NCBI GenBank assembly: GCA_026545225.1
Contig: CM048847.1
Span: 9,728,501-9,792,500, forward strand
From: Cornus controversa
Lineage: Eukaryota > Streptophyta > Magnoliopsida > Cornales > Cornaceae
DNA: 64,000 bases
Direction: 5' to 3'
Part shown: one piece after another, positions 1 through 11,530 of the stretch
How the letters are laid out: the number at the start of each line of letters is the position of its first letter
Position numbering within the stretch: the first letter of the stretch is position 1
Made by a program: the position numbers and the translations under genes
Notes under the pieces: model-generated
What the model was told of the DNA's origin: nothing
What the model saw: the letters and a program-made list of their open reading frames with translations, nothing else
Databases searched by the model: none

Positions 1-1495
1 GCTATGTGTGAAGAGCTTGCTACTTTACACCAACATCATACTTAGGACTTGGTTCCTCGCCATGAAGCCATGAACATTGTTGGATCTCATTGGTTGTTTA
101 AAAGATCTCATTAGGTGTTTAAAACCAAGCTCAAGTCTGATGGTTCCATTGAGCACTTTAAATCAAGGGTAGTTGCCAAAGGATACAACCAGTTGGAAGG
201 TGTTGATTTTATTGAAACCTTTAGTCTTGTTATTAAACCTACTACAATTCATCTTGTTCTTTCTCTTATTATTATTTGTGGCTGGTCCATAAGACAACTT
301 GATGTAAAAAATGCTTTCTTACAAGATCACCTTAGAGAAGTTATCTATATGGAGCAACCACCCAATTTCTTTTATCTTCATTTTCCCACTCATGTGTGTC
401 CCCTTTGTAAGGCTATTTATGGTCTCAAACAATCTCCTCGAGCATGGTTTGATCACTTTAGTTTGTTTCTCATTCGTATTGGTTTTATTTGTAGCTTTGT
501 TGACTCTTCCATATTTATTTTTCGTTCTCATGGTAACCTCATTATCTTGCTTGTGTATGTCAATGATATTATTATTATAAGTAATAAATCATCTCTTTTG
601 TCTAGTCTTATTTTTCATCTCAATTCTGAAGTTTTCATTAAAGATCTAGGTCTTCCACATTATTTTTTAGGTATTGAAGTTATTCCATTCTCTGGTGGTA
701 ATTTCCTATCTAAACATAAATATGCTTGTGACATTCTTTCCAAAGCTTCCATGATTGGTTGTAAGCCCATTGGCACTCCCCTTGCTCAAAAGCATAATCT
801 TCACATGGTGGATGGCCCGTTGGTGGATGCCACCAACTACAGTGGCTTAGTTGGTGCTCTATAGTATCTTACATTAACTCAGCACAATTTGACACATGTT
901 TAGATGGTTTGTTGCTTTATGCACCAACTTGGGATCCCTCATTTTTAGGTTGTTAAGTGTATATTACATTATTTACAAGGCACATTGGATCATGGTATTC
1001 AAATTTTATCATGCTCTTCCTTAAATATTTATGTTTTTTTTTATATTGATTGGGTGGATTGTCCTGATACTCATTGGTCTACCACCAATTACTGTATCTA
1101 CCTAGGAGCCCATTGTATCTCTTGGGCTTCTATGAAACAAGTTACAATTTTTTGTTCAAGTGCCAAGGCAAAATACCGATCTATGGGATCCCTCATTCTT
1201 ATATTCTTTGAGAAATTGGACTTGCACTATTCACTCCTCCAGTAATTTTTTGTGACAACAATAGTGCACTTCAGATGACAGTGAATTCGGTATTCTATGC
1301 TTGTACAAAACATATTGAGTTGGACTATCATTTTGTTCATGAAATTTTTTTTAATGGTACCCTTGTTACATGTTATGTCCCTTCTGCCTCTCAAATTGCT
1401 AACATCTTAACCAAAGCCTTGTCTAATAATGTCTTTCGTGCTTTGCGGTCCAAGCTTGGAGTCGTGCCACCACTGCCCTCCAGCTTGAGGGGGAG
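1..1495 (+). pseudogene. Ty1/copia pol remnant: reverse transcriptase and RNase H, 5' truncated
   Basis: A single frame from base 1 reads through a copia-type reverse transcriptase (conserved words KARVVAKGY-like SRVVAKGYNQ, DVKNAFL, YGLKQSPRAWF, FLGIEV) and then RNase H (ISWAS, SSAKAKYRSM, TKHIELDYHFV, QIANILTKAL). It is dead: in-frame stops occur at 43-45, 109-111, 862-864 and several later places, and a frameshift lies near 1200-1260. The catalytic YVDD box reads YVND, and the RNase H word SSAEAEYR reads SSAKAKYR, so key acidic residues are lost. The element enters the window already inside pol; gag, protease, integrase and the 5' LTR lie upstream or are gone. The copia assignment is secure; the sublineage is not determined. 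Confidence 0.93.
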
Positions 1496-1500
1496 TGATA
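1485..1500 (+). other. Copia polypurine tract fused to an inverted gypsy integrase
   Basis: The copia frame ends in SLRGSD followed by the purine run TTGAGGGGGAG (1485-1495), the expected polypurine tract before a 3' LTR. The bases that follow are not LTR. On the minus strand they already read gypsy integrase (KGNDTVWFI ends about 1497). The two dead elements are therefore joined within a few bases and the copia 3' LTR is missing. Confidence 0.75.
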
Positions 1501-2030
1501 AACCAAACTGTATCATTGCCTTTGTTTGATCTCGGAAGACTAGTCACAAAATTCATGGCAATACATTCCCATTTTCACTCCACCACTGGTAATGGCTGCA
1601 ATAACCCTATGGGTTTTTGATGTCCCGCCTTTACTTGTTGACATGTAAGGCATCTCACCATAAACTGTACTATATCTTTCTTTATACCTCACTACCATTA
1701 TTGGCATCTCAAATTGTGGTACAACTTGGTACCACCAGGATAGACTACAAAACGAAAATGATGAAATTCTCGAAATACATCATCACGAGAATCAGAATGG
1801 AACTACCATCAACCCTCTGAATTGTAGATCCCCATTTGAATGCAAGGTCCGATCCTCCACTGTCATACCGCTAACAATCTACGAGTGAATGGCCTCCAAC
1901 TCACTATCTTGTTTTTATTCCTTTATCTCCTTGCTCATAAGCATCGGTTGAGCTACCAAGCTAAGCAACATAGTTGGCTCACTATCATCATTGAAATACA
2001 ATCCCAATTCTGAAAAATCTTCCATCATTT
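1497..2030 (-). pseudogene. Ty3/gypsy integrase N-terminus (zinc-binding region), truncated
   Basis: Minus-strand translation with stops and frame changes gives the linker and HHCC region of a gypsy integrase: YPGGTKLYHNL, CLTCQQVKAGHQKP, GLLQPLP and WECIAMNFVTSLPRS, ending at KGNDTVWFI. Family members continue with the DDE catalytic core, which is absent because the element is cut at about 1497. This is the downstream part of the same pol as the reverse transcriptase at 2031-3458. The wording of these motifs matches chromovirus-type integrases (Tekay/Del). It is non-functional. Confidence 0.85.
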
Positions 2031-3458
2031 TTCATTCCCAAATGGCTATGCTAGCTAGAGTCCCGTGAGAATTTTTGCTCAATGCATCTGCCACTATATT
2101 TGTTTTCTCCGGATGATATTGCAAATCAAAGTTGTAATCCTCTATATACTCAACCCATCACCTCTATCTCATGTTCAAGTCCTTTTAGGAGAAAAGGTAC
2201 TTGAGACTTTTATGATCCGAATACACCTTGAATCTCTCACCATACAAGTAGTGTCTTTACTCCTTCAAGGCAAAGATCACCGCTACTAGTTCCAAATTAT
2301 GAGTAGAATAATTTTGCACGTAAGACTTTAATTGCCTAGACCCATAACAAACTACTCCGTCATATTTCATCAATACACAACCTAGCCCGCTCCTTGAAAT
2401 ATCAAAATAAATCACATATCCCAAGTTACACTCGGGTATCACCAAAATAGGAGTTGTAGTTAACCGTTTCTTCAATTCACGAAAGGTAACTCACATGTTT
2501 CGTCCCACACAAACTTCACACCATTACGAGTGAGTTATGTCATAGGAATTGCAATACTTGAGAAGTCTTTCACAAACTTCCTGTAGTAGCCCGCTAAACC
2601 AAGAAAACTCTGAATCTCGAAGACACTCTTTGGACTCTCCCAACTTATCATGACTTCAATCTTAGATGGATCAACTAAGACTCCACTTTCAGAAACAACA
2701 TGTCTAAGGAATTTCACCTCTTGAAGACCAAACTCGCACTTTTCATACTTAGCATACAATCGATGCTCTCTAAGAATTTGGAAAATTATCCTCAAATGTA
2801 ACTCATGCTCCTCTCCCAAAGATGAGTACACAAGTATGTCATCTACAAACACTACCACAAAAGTGTCAAGATACTTATGAAATGCACAGTCCATCAAATC
2901 CATAAATGCCGCCAGTGCATTAGTCAACCTAAATGGCATTACAAGGTACTCATAATGTTTATACCATGTATAGAAAGCCGTTTTATAGATATCTTCATCC
3001 TTAATCCTCAATTGGTAATATCCAGACCTTAAATCAATTTTTGAGAAGTCATAAGCTCCCTTCAGTTGATCAAGTAGGTCATCTATCATCGGTAATAGAT
3101 ACTTATTCTTAATTATCATATGATTCAACTTTCGATAATCAATGCACAATCTCAAAGAACCATCTTTCTTCTTAGCAAATAGCACTAGTGCTCCCCACGG
3201 TGATGCACTCGGTCTAATAAAGCCCTTAGCTTTCAAATCATCTAATTGACGCTTCAATTCCGCCAACTCCACTGGTGGTATCCGATATGGTGCCATAGAA
3301 ATGGGCATCGTACCGGGTATAAGATGAATGTCAAACTTTACCTTTCTCTTAGGAGGTAAATCTGTCAAATCCTCCAGAAATTCATCCAAGAACTCACATA
3401 CCATCGTTAGATATATCTCTCTCGGAATCTCTTCACCCTCGGCTAAAAGACTAGCCAA
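2031..3458 (-). pseudogene. Ty3/gypsy reverse transcriptase and RNase H (Tekay/Del-like)
   Basis: The segment 3458-2535 is open for 307 codons. It contains the RT words [45 protein letters not shown], the catalytic box [11 protein letters not shown] (intact) and [14 protein letters not shown] short break follows, then RNase H from 2475: DISRSGLGCVLM, YGSRQLKSY, HNLELVAVIFALKEWRHYLYG, and VADALSK near 2080. The spacing is normal for gypsy pol. Stops and the lost integrase core show that it is inactive, although the RT domain itself is well preserved. The protease lies just upstream on the same strand. Confidence 0.93.
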
Positions 3459-3470
3459 GATAAAATTGTG

Positions 3471-3900
3471 TCACTCCCAACTAGTAATGCCATAACATGA
3501 AGAAGTATAGGAGTCACTCTGATCTCCCACGAAACAAAAACAATCTCCCACGGGCGTATAAATCATCACTCTCCCTCTAAAACAATCTATCGTAGCATAG
3601 AACTTTAATAACCAATCCATCCCAAGGATGATATCAAAACTACTAATGTCTAGGAGAATAAAATCAAACTCAAGTGTCTTCCCAGCTATCTCAATAGCAC
3701 ACCCTCGGCACACTCTATCAAGAATCACTGTAACGCCCACAGGTGTATTAACACGAACAGCTCTAACCAATGGACTAACCTCTAGCCCCAATGCCTATGT
3801 AAATGATGTTGTAATAAATAAGTATAACGAGCCTGAATCAATTAATACACATGCCCAAGAACTATACACCAAAAATATACCTCTAACCACAAAATGTCCT
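3471..3900 (-). pseudogene. Gypsy retropepsin domain
   Basis: Minus-strand reading gives the aspartic protease active-site word VLIDSGSLYLF (about 3820-3850). One stop codon follows, then a 106-codon open stretch with GLEVSPL, GCAIEIAGKTLEFDFILLD and FDIILGMDWLLKF, the typical C-terminal half of plant gypsy retropepsins. The catalytic Asp-Ser-Gly is retained. It lies directly upstream of the RT with the same orientation, in the standard gag-PR-RT-RH-IN order. Confidence 0.9.
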
Positions 3901-4099
3901 GTTGAGGTGTCTGCGGGTGTCACAACATATACTCTACCCTGAGCCCTTTGATCTTGTGCTTTACTAGCCTAAAAACCTTACTGTTGTGTGGATGCACTAG
4001 GGGTAGATCCCCTCATTGGTCTCACACTCTGTGCATACATAGCTGGCTGCAGTGGAGGTAACGCTCTATAGCTCGACTATTCAGTCATGGTCTATGTCG

Positions 4100-5000
4100 G
4101 CCTCTGTTGTGGGCCTTGAACACCCTGTCGTGGACATTGTCTAATCATGTATCCCTACTGCCAACAACCAAAGCAAGTCATCATGTTAGGCTGACTCATA
4201 GGTGCTCCCATAAGTACTCTCGAAAGACAATCTGTCTTGTAGTGTCTAGGTTGCTTACACTTATAGCACAACCTCTCTGTCCTAACAGATGTCAAAGGCA
4301 AAGGAATGGTAAGTGTAAAACGTGACATAGGCTGTCCCACCGAACCCACTGTATAAGAAGAACCACCCTTGAACTATTTCCTTGTATGCCCCTCTAAGGC
4401 AACTATCAAAGCCTTACTTTATTTCCAAGCATGTCTCATCTCATGCCTATCTTTCGTTTCATCTTCAGCCATCAAGGCCTTCTCTATTGCCTCGACATAT
4501 ACTTTCAAACCCAAAATTGACACAAATGATCTAACCGAATGTTGAAGGCCACTAACGAACCTCCATGTCTTCTCATCTTCATCTCTCACTACTTCGGGTG
4601 CAAAGCATGAAAAAGAAATGAACTTGTTCTCATATTCAGTTACAATCATACTGTCATGAATAAGTTACTCAAATTTTTTCCTCAATGCCCTCCCCTTTGG
4701 CCTAGGAAAATAATGCTCAAGGAATAGATTCTTAAACTCTTCTCACGGCATCATCTCAACATCGTGTCGGTCACTCACCGACTTCCACCAAAGTTCAGTA
4801 CCACCCAAAAACATGTAGCAAGAATCACTTTCATCCCATCGTCGGGAGTAGACATCATCTTAAGGTGTTTCTCAACTTGTTCCAACCAATTATCCGCTAT
4901 CAACGGATTTGAACTTCCCTCAAAACTAGGAGGCATCAATTTCTTAATTTGAGTGATGAATTTGAATCACTTCTCACTTTTACTCTCTTTCGGTTGCACT
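4100..5000 (-). pseudogene. Gypsy gag with zinc knuckles, interrupted
   Basis: The N-terminal part reads LMPPSFEGSSNPL and ADNWLEQVEKHL, then FKNLFLEHYFPRPKGRALRK. A 76-codon open stretch from 4649 follows with MIVTEYENKFISFSCFAPEVV, typical of plant gypsy gag. The nucleocapsid has one intact CCHC knuckle, CYKCKQPRHYKTDC (about 4227-4268). A second, CFGCWQ, runs into a stop and lacks its histidine. Several stops and frame changes separate the pieces. Confidence 0.85.
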
Positions 5001-5636
5001 ACTGGTTGTTGTACCTCATTAACTGTAGCCCTCACAAGGTTTCTAAGGGTCGTGGTCATATAAGTGACCAAACGGTTTTCCTTAGGTACCTCACCTCCAA
5101 CTGCCCTCCTTGGCATCTAGGTGACATATCTCTATCTAGTCAAGATATAGTTCAACATAATAAGTTATCTCATGTTAGGTACCCAACACAATCAAATTAT
5201 TATACAACATAACAACATGTTATCACTTTCGCATGTAACGTATATACATACTTTTCAACACACATTTAATCACATAAACATATTTTCACATCAACACATA
5301 ACATATAATACATGTTATCACATAAGCACTTAGCATATTATCATGTAAGCATATTTCAAATGCACATAAGTTCTCTAATTAACTATGTCATGTCTATATG
5401 CATTTCTTAGTTTTCAACTTAAAGGTTCTAACCATATCGAAACTATACATGATACAACAATTACCCTTCATCCTTAGGTATTTGACATGGTTAACCTTTA
5501 ACAACAAGCTATGCTCTGACACCAAGTTGTCACTACTCAAAATTCAAGTCACCGAAATCCACATTCCGAGCCCGAATTCTAAGTTCATTCAACCACATAA
5601 ACTATCTCAATTACAATCTCACCTTGATATCATGAT
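5001..5636 (-). other. Gypsy 5' leader between gag and primer-binding site
   Basis: This non-coding stretch lies between the gag N-terminus and the LTR. It is AT-rich with many CAT/CATA words and shows no protein domain. At 5512-5525 it holds a second primer-site-like word on the minus strand (TTGGTGTCAGAGC), about 110 bases from the site next to the LTR, so the leader may contain a partial duplication of the LTR/PBS junction. Confidence 0.5.
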
Positions 5637-5648
5637 TTGATACCAATC
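5637..5648 (-). promoter_or_regulatory. Retrotransposon primer-binding site (initiator Met tRNA type)
   Basis: Immediately after the minus-strand LTR end (GGGGCATGGCA) the sequence reads GATTGGTATCAAATC. This resembles the TGGTATCAGAGC word used by many plant LTR elements to pair with initiator methionine tRNA. It sets the inner LTR boundary. Differences from the usual word suggest decay. Confidence 0.65.
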
Positions 5649-5974
5649 TGCCATGCCCCGACTCCCGGACCATGAATTATTGCGGTAGCCTTTACATTAT
5701 CAATACATTTACCCTTACCGAATATATCACAATGATCAACAATCTAAGTTATCAGTTCATAAATCAGTGAAAACATTCTTTATACATCAACACATCAATT
5801 CCTCACCAGAATTTCGCAAGGATCAATCAATCAAAATTGTGATCTCAAAGTATAGTGGAAGCATTCTTTATACCATTATTACAATGCATACATAAGCAAT
5901 TCAAGTCCACTACGTATAACCTTCATTGAAAACATATATACATAAGTCCCTTTGAAAGCATATTGTCCCTGCAC

Positions 5975-6210
5975 TTTTTGATTGATCGAAGTGCACCTTG
6001 ATTGTGCGAAACACACTTTAATTGAGTGAAATGGGAGTTTTGATTGATCGAAGATTTTGCTTGATCGAGCTTCTATCGAAGTTCTATTGAAACTCCACTA
6101 GAATTGGACTACCTCTATCAAAATTTTCTCAATACTTGGCCGATTAATTGAAGCCTTTCGATTGATCGAAACAGGGTTTCGATTGATCGAAAGTCCTCGA
6201 AACAGTTTTC
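5975..6210. repeat. Cluster of TTTCGAT-TG-ATCGAAA dyads inside the gypsy LTR
   Basis: Within about 235 bases there are four clean TGATTGATCGAA words (near 5980, 6040, 6158 and 6180). More degenerate versions also occur (TTGATCGAGC, TCTATCGAAG, CGATTAATTGAAG, TTGATTGTGCGAAA). The best instances form inverted repeats with 7-base arms around a TG centre. The same word recurs in the LTR at 62731-62948. Confidence 0.8.
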
Positions 6211-7686
6211 CTACAGAAATTTCTAAGTGTCCATTCTCACACTTTGGTCCCCATTCTCATCATACATAATCCTCATTTTTCCAATTCAACAACACAACCA
6301 TTCTCACAAGTTTATACATGTAAAAATGAATCATAAAGGCAAAATCATTTTTCGCATCATCTAGCATTCACCATACTCAAAATCGTATTTAAACGCATGT
6401 AATAAAGCATAATATAACATGTTCTTGGAACATAAATGTCTTATACATATTCACCATATGCATATAGTCCACAATCTGGACATGCATTCAAATAAAGCAA
6501 TATAAGTCTTTAAATAAAACCGATTTCACTCCACGCCAACTCACTATTGGGAGACTCTATCACCTCCTTTCTATTTTCTAAAAAGAGTTAATACTCGTCG
6601 GATGAGCTACAATACGCTCAATAGGAATGTCTAAAATACAATTCTGTAAGTTCAGTGAATACTACATAAGTATACATTTGCATTTAATTATGTTAAACTA
6701 ATATTCGTACATCACAACCATATCACAAGTAATGTATAATGTAACGTGATGTGCATAACTACCTCATACTCTCCACACATTTATTGGGTTCTGATTTTAT
6801 GGGCCGTCCAATCCCACCTATTCGAGGTAGAGCTCCAACCCGGATTACTCCATTGGGTTCCATGACCGGATTACCCTACGAGGGTTCCCTTTACCGGATT
6901 ACATCGCCATTCATTAAGAGGACTCTTAGCCCAATTGAGCTCACCACCCTCACCATGTCAATGAAGATGAATCCCACATTTTCATGCTAGCGTGTACATA
7001 CAATATAAAAAAAATGTAATACTAATTATAATGCTTGCACATTACCCAAATAAACGTCACATACTTTCACATTGAACATGTTTCACATATTGGACATTTC
7101 ATATCACTTATATATACAATTAAACATGTTTCACATTTAAACATGCTTTAAAGACATTTTACCAATCACATAAATGTCACTTTCACATATACACATGAAT
7201 TCACATAGTTACTTAACAATTCAACCTCAACATGCTTATATAATCATCTAAGAAAATTATAACATGTAATTACACATTTAACATTGATAATTCACTAAGT
7301 AGTATAATCTAGCATGCTTTAACCTTGAAAGATATCTAATTATACTCACATAATCAATTAATTGCCATAAACAACCAATATACTCACAAAAATCCTGAAT
7401 TCTATAGGTTAGACATCTCTACCTCAATTTGGAAGAGCTTCCAAATAATTCCTCCAAATTTCTCCCTAAAATAAACTTTCTTTGAATTCAATTCCGAATA
7501 GATCAAACTCTAGTCCTCAATGCGTAGACTAACTCTCTCTTGTTTGGCGTCTTTCAATTCTCGCCCCAAGCCTATCAAATTCAATAGAGAAGGGAAGAAG
7601 ATGATGTAGAGATATATGTGTTTCTACGTTTCTCTCTCACGGCTAATGAAGAATGAGATAAATGAATTCACCATTCTCCTCTTTTC

Positions 7687-7696
7687 TATTTATAGA
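7687..7696 (-). promoter_or_regulatory. Putative LTR TATA box
   Basis: The minus strand reads GTCTATAAATAGAAAAGAGG, a strong TATA-box match about 375 bases inside the LTR in element orientation. It is the likely core promoter of the gypsy element. No transcript evidence is available here. Confidence 0.5.
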
Positions 7697-8069
7697 CTAA
7701 GCTCATCTATTTACCAAAATTCACTAGCCTTTTCACTAAACCTTTCCAGACTCCATTTTCACTTTTAGTAGCTCGTATAGTCCCGAAATCAATTATGTAG
7801 TGCCTAAAATATATATTTTAAGCTACTCTTCAAATTTAGTATCATTCTGACGCTTTCAAATTTTTCGGACCCACGTGACCCGAGCCCCGGGCCCGTTCGA
7901 CCTAAAAAACTCAATTTTTATCAAATGCTCCCAAAACTTCCCCGGACCTTTATAAAAGTCTTCAAACATGTATTTTACATTTAGAACAAAAATATAATCA
8001 TTTAAATCATTTATATGCCTTTAAATGAAATAAACAGAAAACTAGTCAAAAATGGTCACGGTTCTAACA

Positions 8070-8597
8070 CAGGCGATTTAGAATTGAGCACCTTGTAGCT
8101 TGCTAGTGTGATAGTTCGCCCAGTGTCTCTCACACCCGCCCACAAGTTTCACCACAATCCACACCCTTAGGAAGCTCGACGCCCCTATCGGCACACTTTC
8201 GGCTAGGTTCAGCTCTAATACCATTTGTAACAGCCCGCTCCAGCTAATGATATGATATTGTCTTCTTTGGGCCTAAGTTCACACATTTTTGCTATTGAAT
8301 TTTACCCCAAAAGACCTCATACCAATTGGAGAGAACACACTACATATAAGCATATCCCTTTTTTCACACTCAAACAATGTGGGATTGAACACCCTGTAGT
8401 ATGCCAGTATGGTAGCTCGCCCAATGTCTCCTACACCTACCCACATCACACCCGCCCACAAGTGTCACCACAATCTAACCCCTAGAAGACCCACCGTCCC
8501 TGTCGGCATACTTCCAGCTGGGTCCGGCTGTGATACCATTTGTGATGACCCGCTCTACCACATGGTATGATATTGTTCGCTTTGGGCCTATCGTACT
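8070..8597 (-). mobile_element. TRIM array: LTR-internal-LTR-internal-LTR
   Basis: The stretch contains a partial LTR (8070-8156), a short internal domain (8157-8225), a complete 247-bp LTR (8226-8472), a second internal domain (8473-8540) and the start of a third LTR (8541 to about 8597). Read on the minus strand, each LTR ends ..TTACA or similar and is followed by TGGTATTAGAGC or the like (primer site). Each internal domain ends in a purine-rich tract before the next LTR. No coding capacity exists. The left partial LTR is cut exactly where the gypsy LTR begins, so the gypsy landed in this array. Confidence 0.85.
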
Positions 8598-9314
8598 CGT
8601 AAACGCCGCCGGGCGGTTCCCTCCCCACGAAAATGTTGTATTATGGTCAAGTGAGGTGAGGATGTTGGTTGTCATTTTGTGTATCGTGACAAGGTTGGCA
8701 CATCCCGAAGTTTTGTGAAGGGCCAAAGAAAAAGATATATTCTTGGAGTTGTCGCCTATCATTGAATTATGGTGTTCTAGGTCACCTGAGATACAAATAT
8801 ATGTGCAGGCCCAGTTGAATGACTACCATGTGATCCTTCAAAAAATAGATTAGTCAATCTGGGGATTTGGTTATGTGTGGGGAATGTGTTAGGCACTCCA
8901 CAACATTCATACTGAATACGGTTACCTAATCCTCATGATGTTTTGCTATTTCAAAGATAATTATGTTCAGAAAAAGGGGGCTAACATGTATATTTATATA
9001 TTTAAGAAGGGAAGAAAGAAGAGAGGGAGTTGGATGGAAAATGTGACCGAACCTGAGGTTGTCTAAGCTGTTTATGATCCCGATGAAATAGTTCCAATAA
9101 CTTAGATTAAATGGCTATTGGATGAAATGTTTAGAATGTAATAGAGATGAATGAAGTGTGAAATATAAAGGAAGTGAATACAAAGGTAAATGAAATAAAT
9201 GGAATGATGGTGGTGGTGGGACCAAATCTAGGATTTTTCAGATTGCCTACGTACCTTGGGGTGCCCAAGGATCAGGTCGAACGTAGTTCAGTTTAAAGGT
9301 TTTAGGGTCCCTAT
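8598..9314. other. Non-coding repeat-like DNA, no gene seen
   Basis: No domain or long frame is visible. It contains a GC-rich block near 8600-8640 following the truncated TRIM. At 9240-9290 it has the word GCCTACGTACCTTGGGGTGC followed by GGATCAGGTCGAACGTAGTTC, which resembles a dispersed plant repeat. Probably the non-coding part of a degraded LTR element. Confidence 0.35.
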
Positions 9315-9735
9315 GACAATTATTGAACTGAAAGTGGATTTATAGTCCACGTGACCGTTACTGAGCTAAAAGTGGGTTACGGTCCACGTAACCATTATTG
9401 AGCTGAAAGTGGGTTTATGGTCCTCGTGACCGTTATTGAGTTGAAACTGGGTTTAAGGTCCCCGCGACCATTACTGAGCTAAAAGTGGGTTTATGGCCCC
9501 CGTGATCGTTACTGAGCTGAAAGTGGTTTTCTGATCCCTGTGATTGTGATTTGAATTGAAATGAGTCGTGAGACTCGAATGAAATGTAAGCACAATAGGA
9601 TTAAGGTCCCTGTGATTGTTAATTGAATTGAAATGAGTTAAGGGACTCGAAATAAATGTAAGCGCAATGGGTTTAAGGTTCCCGTGACCATTCTTGAATT
9701 GAAATGAGTCAAGAGACTCAAATTAAATGTATTTT
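9315..9735. repeat. Tandem repeat, about 42-bp units then about 83-bp units
   Basis: The phrase TTACTGAGCTGAAAGTGGGTTTA followed by GGTCCCCGTGACCG recurs about six times at roughly 42-base spacing from 9315 to 9545. After that come about three longer units that add TTGAATTGAAATGAGTC and GACTCGAA..AAATGTAAGC. Units differ by several bases each, so this is an old array. No coding sense is evident. Confidence 0.8.
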
Positions 9736-9829
9736 CAAGAGAAATTTGATGAGCTAGAATTATCCTAGGGAATGCGCCTAAGAATAGAAGGTGTGCTTAG
9801 AATCCCTAAGGCTTAACATATATAGAAGT

Positions 9830-10300
9830 TAAGCAAGCAATCATGAATTGAACATGTATTGAATAAGTAAACATGTATTTGAGCATATGAGCATGTATTG
9901 AAAACATGTGTGAAAACATGTGAGCATGTAAGCATGTGAGCATATATGAAACATGTGAGCATGTAAGCATGTGAGGAGCATGTACTAAAAGATTGAACAA
10001 GTTAATATGTATTGTATAGGAAAACATAGATTGAACATGTATTGAACAACTAGGCATGAATTGAATGATAAAACATAAATTGAACAACTAAGCATGTGTT
10101 AAGTGAGAAAGCATAAATTGAGCATGTATTGAATAACTAAGCATGTATTGAATGAGAAAACTGTATTGAATGACTAAGCATGTATTGAAAGAGAAAACAT
10201 AATTTGAAAAACTAAGCATGTATTGAATAAAAAAACATGAATTAAACAACTAAGCATGTATTGAATGAGAAAATATGAATTGAGCATGCGAGACATGTAA
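9830..10300. repeat. Degenerate tandem repeat of AAGCATGTATTGAA words
   Basis: Variants of AAGCATGTATTGAATGAGAA and AACATGAATTGAACAACT alternate for about 470 bases. Early copies favour GAGCATGTAAGCATGTGAG. Spacing is irregular at about 30-40 bases. Minus-strand open frames here only reflect the repeats. Confidence 0.75.
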
Positions 10301-10854
10301 AATAAGTAGGGTTAGTATGAGATATGTATTAGACCTGTATAACATATAAAGCAAGTAGAATATGTAGAAAAGTGGAAGCTTTAAATAAAAGTGTCTAAAA
10401 ATGACATGAAAATTAATGGGAGAGAGGGTAGAAGTCATACCTCTATTTGAAGCAAGCAAAATGATTTTTAAGGATTTACTTAATTATTAAGAAATATCAC
10501 AAGAAACTTGAAATATTCTTTAGTAGGGTTAGTAAATAAAAAATGATGAAAAGAAAATTGATAATGTTTGTGATGCATGATAAAGTGGTTGTGTGTGAAG
10601 TTTTTGTACACAAAGTCCAAAAGCAAGATTTCAATTCTTATTGATACTTTCTTTTTAAGGTGATCTTTTTTTGTATATCACCAAGTTTTAAACCAAGCAA
10701 GTTTTCTTGGTGTACAAAGTGAAAGAAAGTAAATAGGTTAGAGGATGTATGTGGGGGATATGCATGAGAATATATGAGAATGTTCATTGAACATTGGAAA
10801 GAATTTGAATTTGAGAAACAATATATATTTGAAATGAAAAATGACAAGCATTAA

Positions 10855-11530
10855 AAATAACTTGAAATAGACAAGTTCAAAAAGCAAAAATTAAAGGAAC
10901 TTGAAATGAACAAGTTCAATCAAATATTAAAAGAACTTAAAATTGACAAGTTCAAACAAAAAAATAAAAGAACTTGAAATGGACAAGTTCAAACAAAGAA
11001 AGATTTTGTATAAATATATGTATAATATATGTTGTTCATCTTCCAAACAACACTCTTCTATGAAACACCACAAGTGGAGGCTTGAAGTGATAATGTTAGT
11101 CTTAAAATGTCCATTTGCAATGAATATGCAAAAGACATTTTAAGGAGAGTAAAAGTGAAAGAAAAAGTACTTGGAATGTAAAACTGCTTGAAATGTAAAT
11201 ATTGAACAAGTAAATTGCAAGAATTAAAATGTTTTTCTTCCATATATCACTCTTCTAGGACACTCGACAAGTGGAGGCTTGAAGTGATGATGTTGGCCTT
11301 AAAATGTTCATTTGCAATGGATGTGCAAAAAATATTTTAAGGAGAGAAAAAATGCTTGAAGTGTAAAGACATGAACTGAAATGCTTGAAATGTGAATACA
11401 TGAATTTAAAGTGCTTAAAATATAAAGACATGAATTTAAAGTGCTTGAAAATTAAAGACATGAATTAAAATTCTTGAAATGTAAAAACATGAATTAAAAT
11501 GATTGAAATGTAAAGGAAAATGCTCAAAAT
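10855..11530. repeat. Further tandem and direct repeats (AACTTGAAATGGACAAGTTC; 110-bp duplication)
   Basis: Four copies of AACTTGAAAT.GACAAGTTCAA lie in 10855-11000. A roughly 110-base unit with CAAGTGGAGGCTTGAAGTGA occurs twice (about 11040-11149 and 11237-11346, period about 197). From 11347 to 11530 the phrase TGCTTGAAATGTAAAGACATGAATT recurs about five times. The whole 9.3-11.5 kb stretch looks like the repeat-rich non-coding part of one unidentified element. Confidence 0.7.

Larger units (their letters stand above)
5649..8069 (-). repeat. 5' LTR of the Tekay/Del-like gypsy element
   Basis: On the minus strand it starts TGTTAGAACCGTGACC at 8069 and ends CGGGGCATGGCA at 5649, i.e. TG..CA, about 2.4 kb, a usual size for Tekay/Del LTRs. 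The outer boundary is confirmed independently: the bases from 8070 on are the interior of a TRIM LTR. The inner boundary is set by the PBS. It contains a TATA box (7687-7696), a cluster of GATTGATC dyads (5975-6210) and a block with repeated CCGGATTAC words (6830-6905). No second copy of this LTR is in the window, because the 3' side of the element is truncated at 1497. Confidence 0.75.

Noticed and set aside
8252..8762. Frames of 60-95 codons between 8252 and 8762
   Set aside because: Derived from TRIM LTR sequence and adjoining non-coding DNA, with no recognisable domain.
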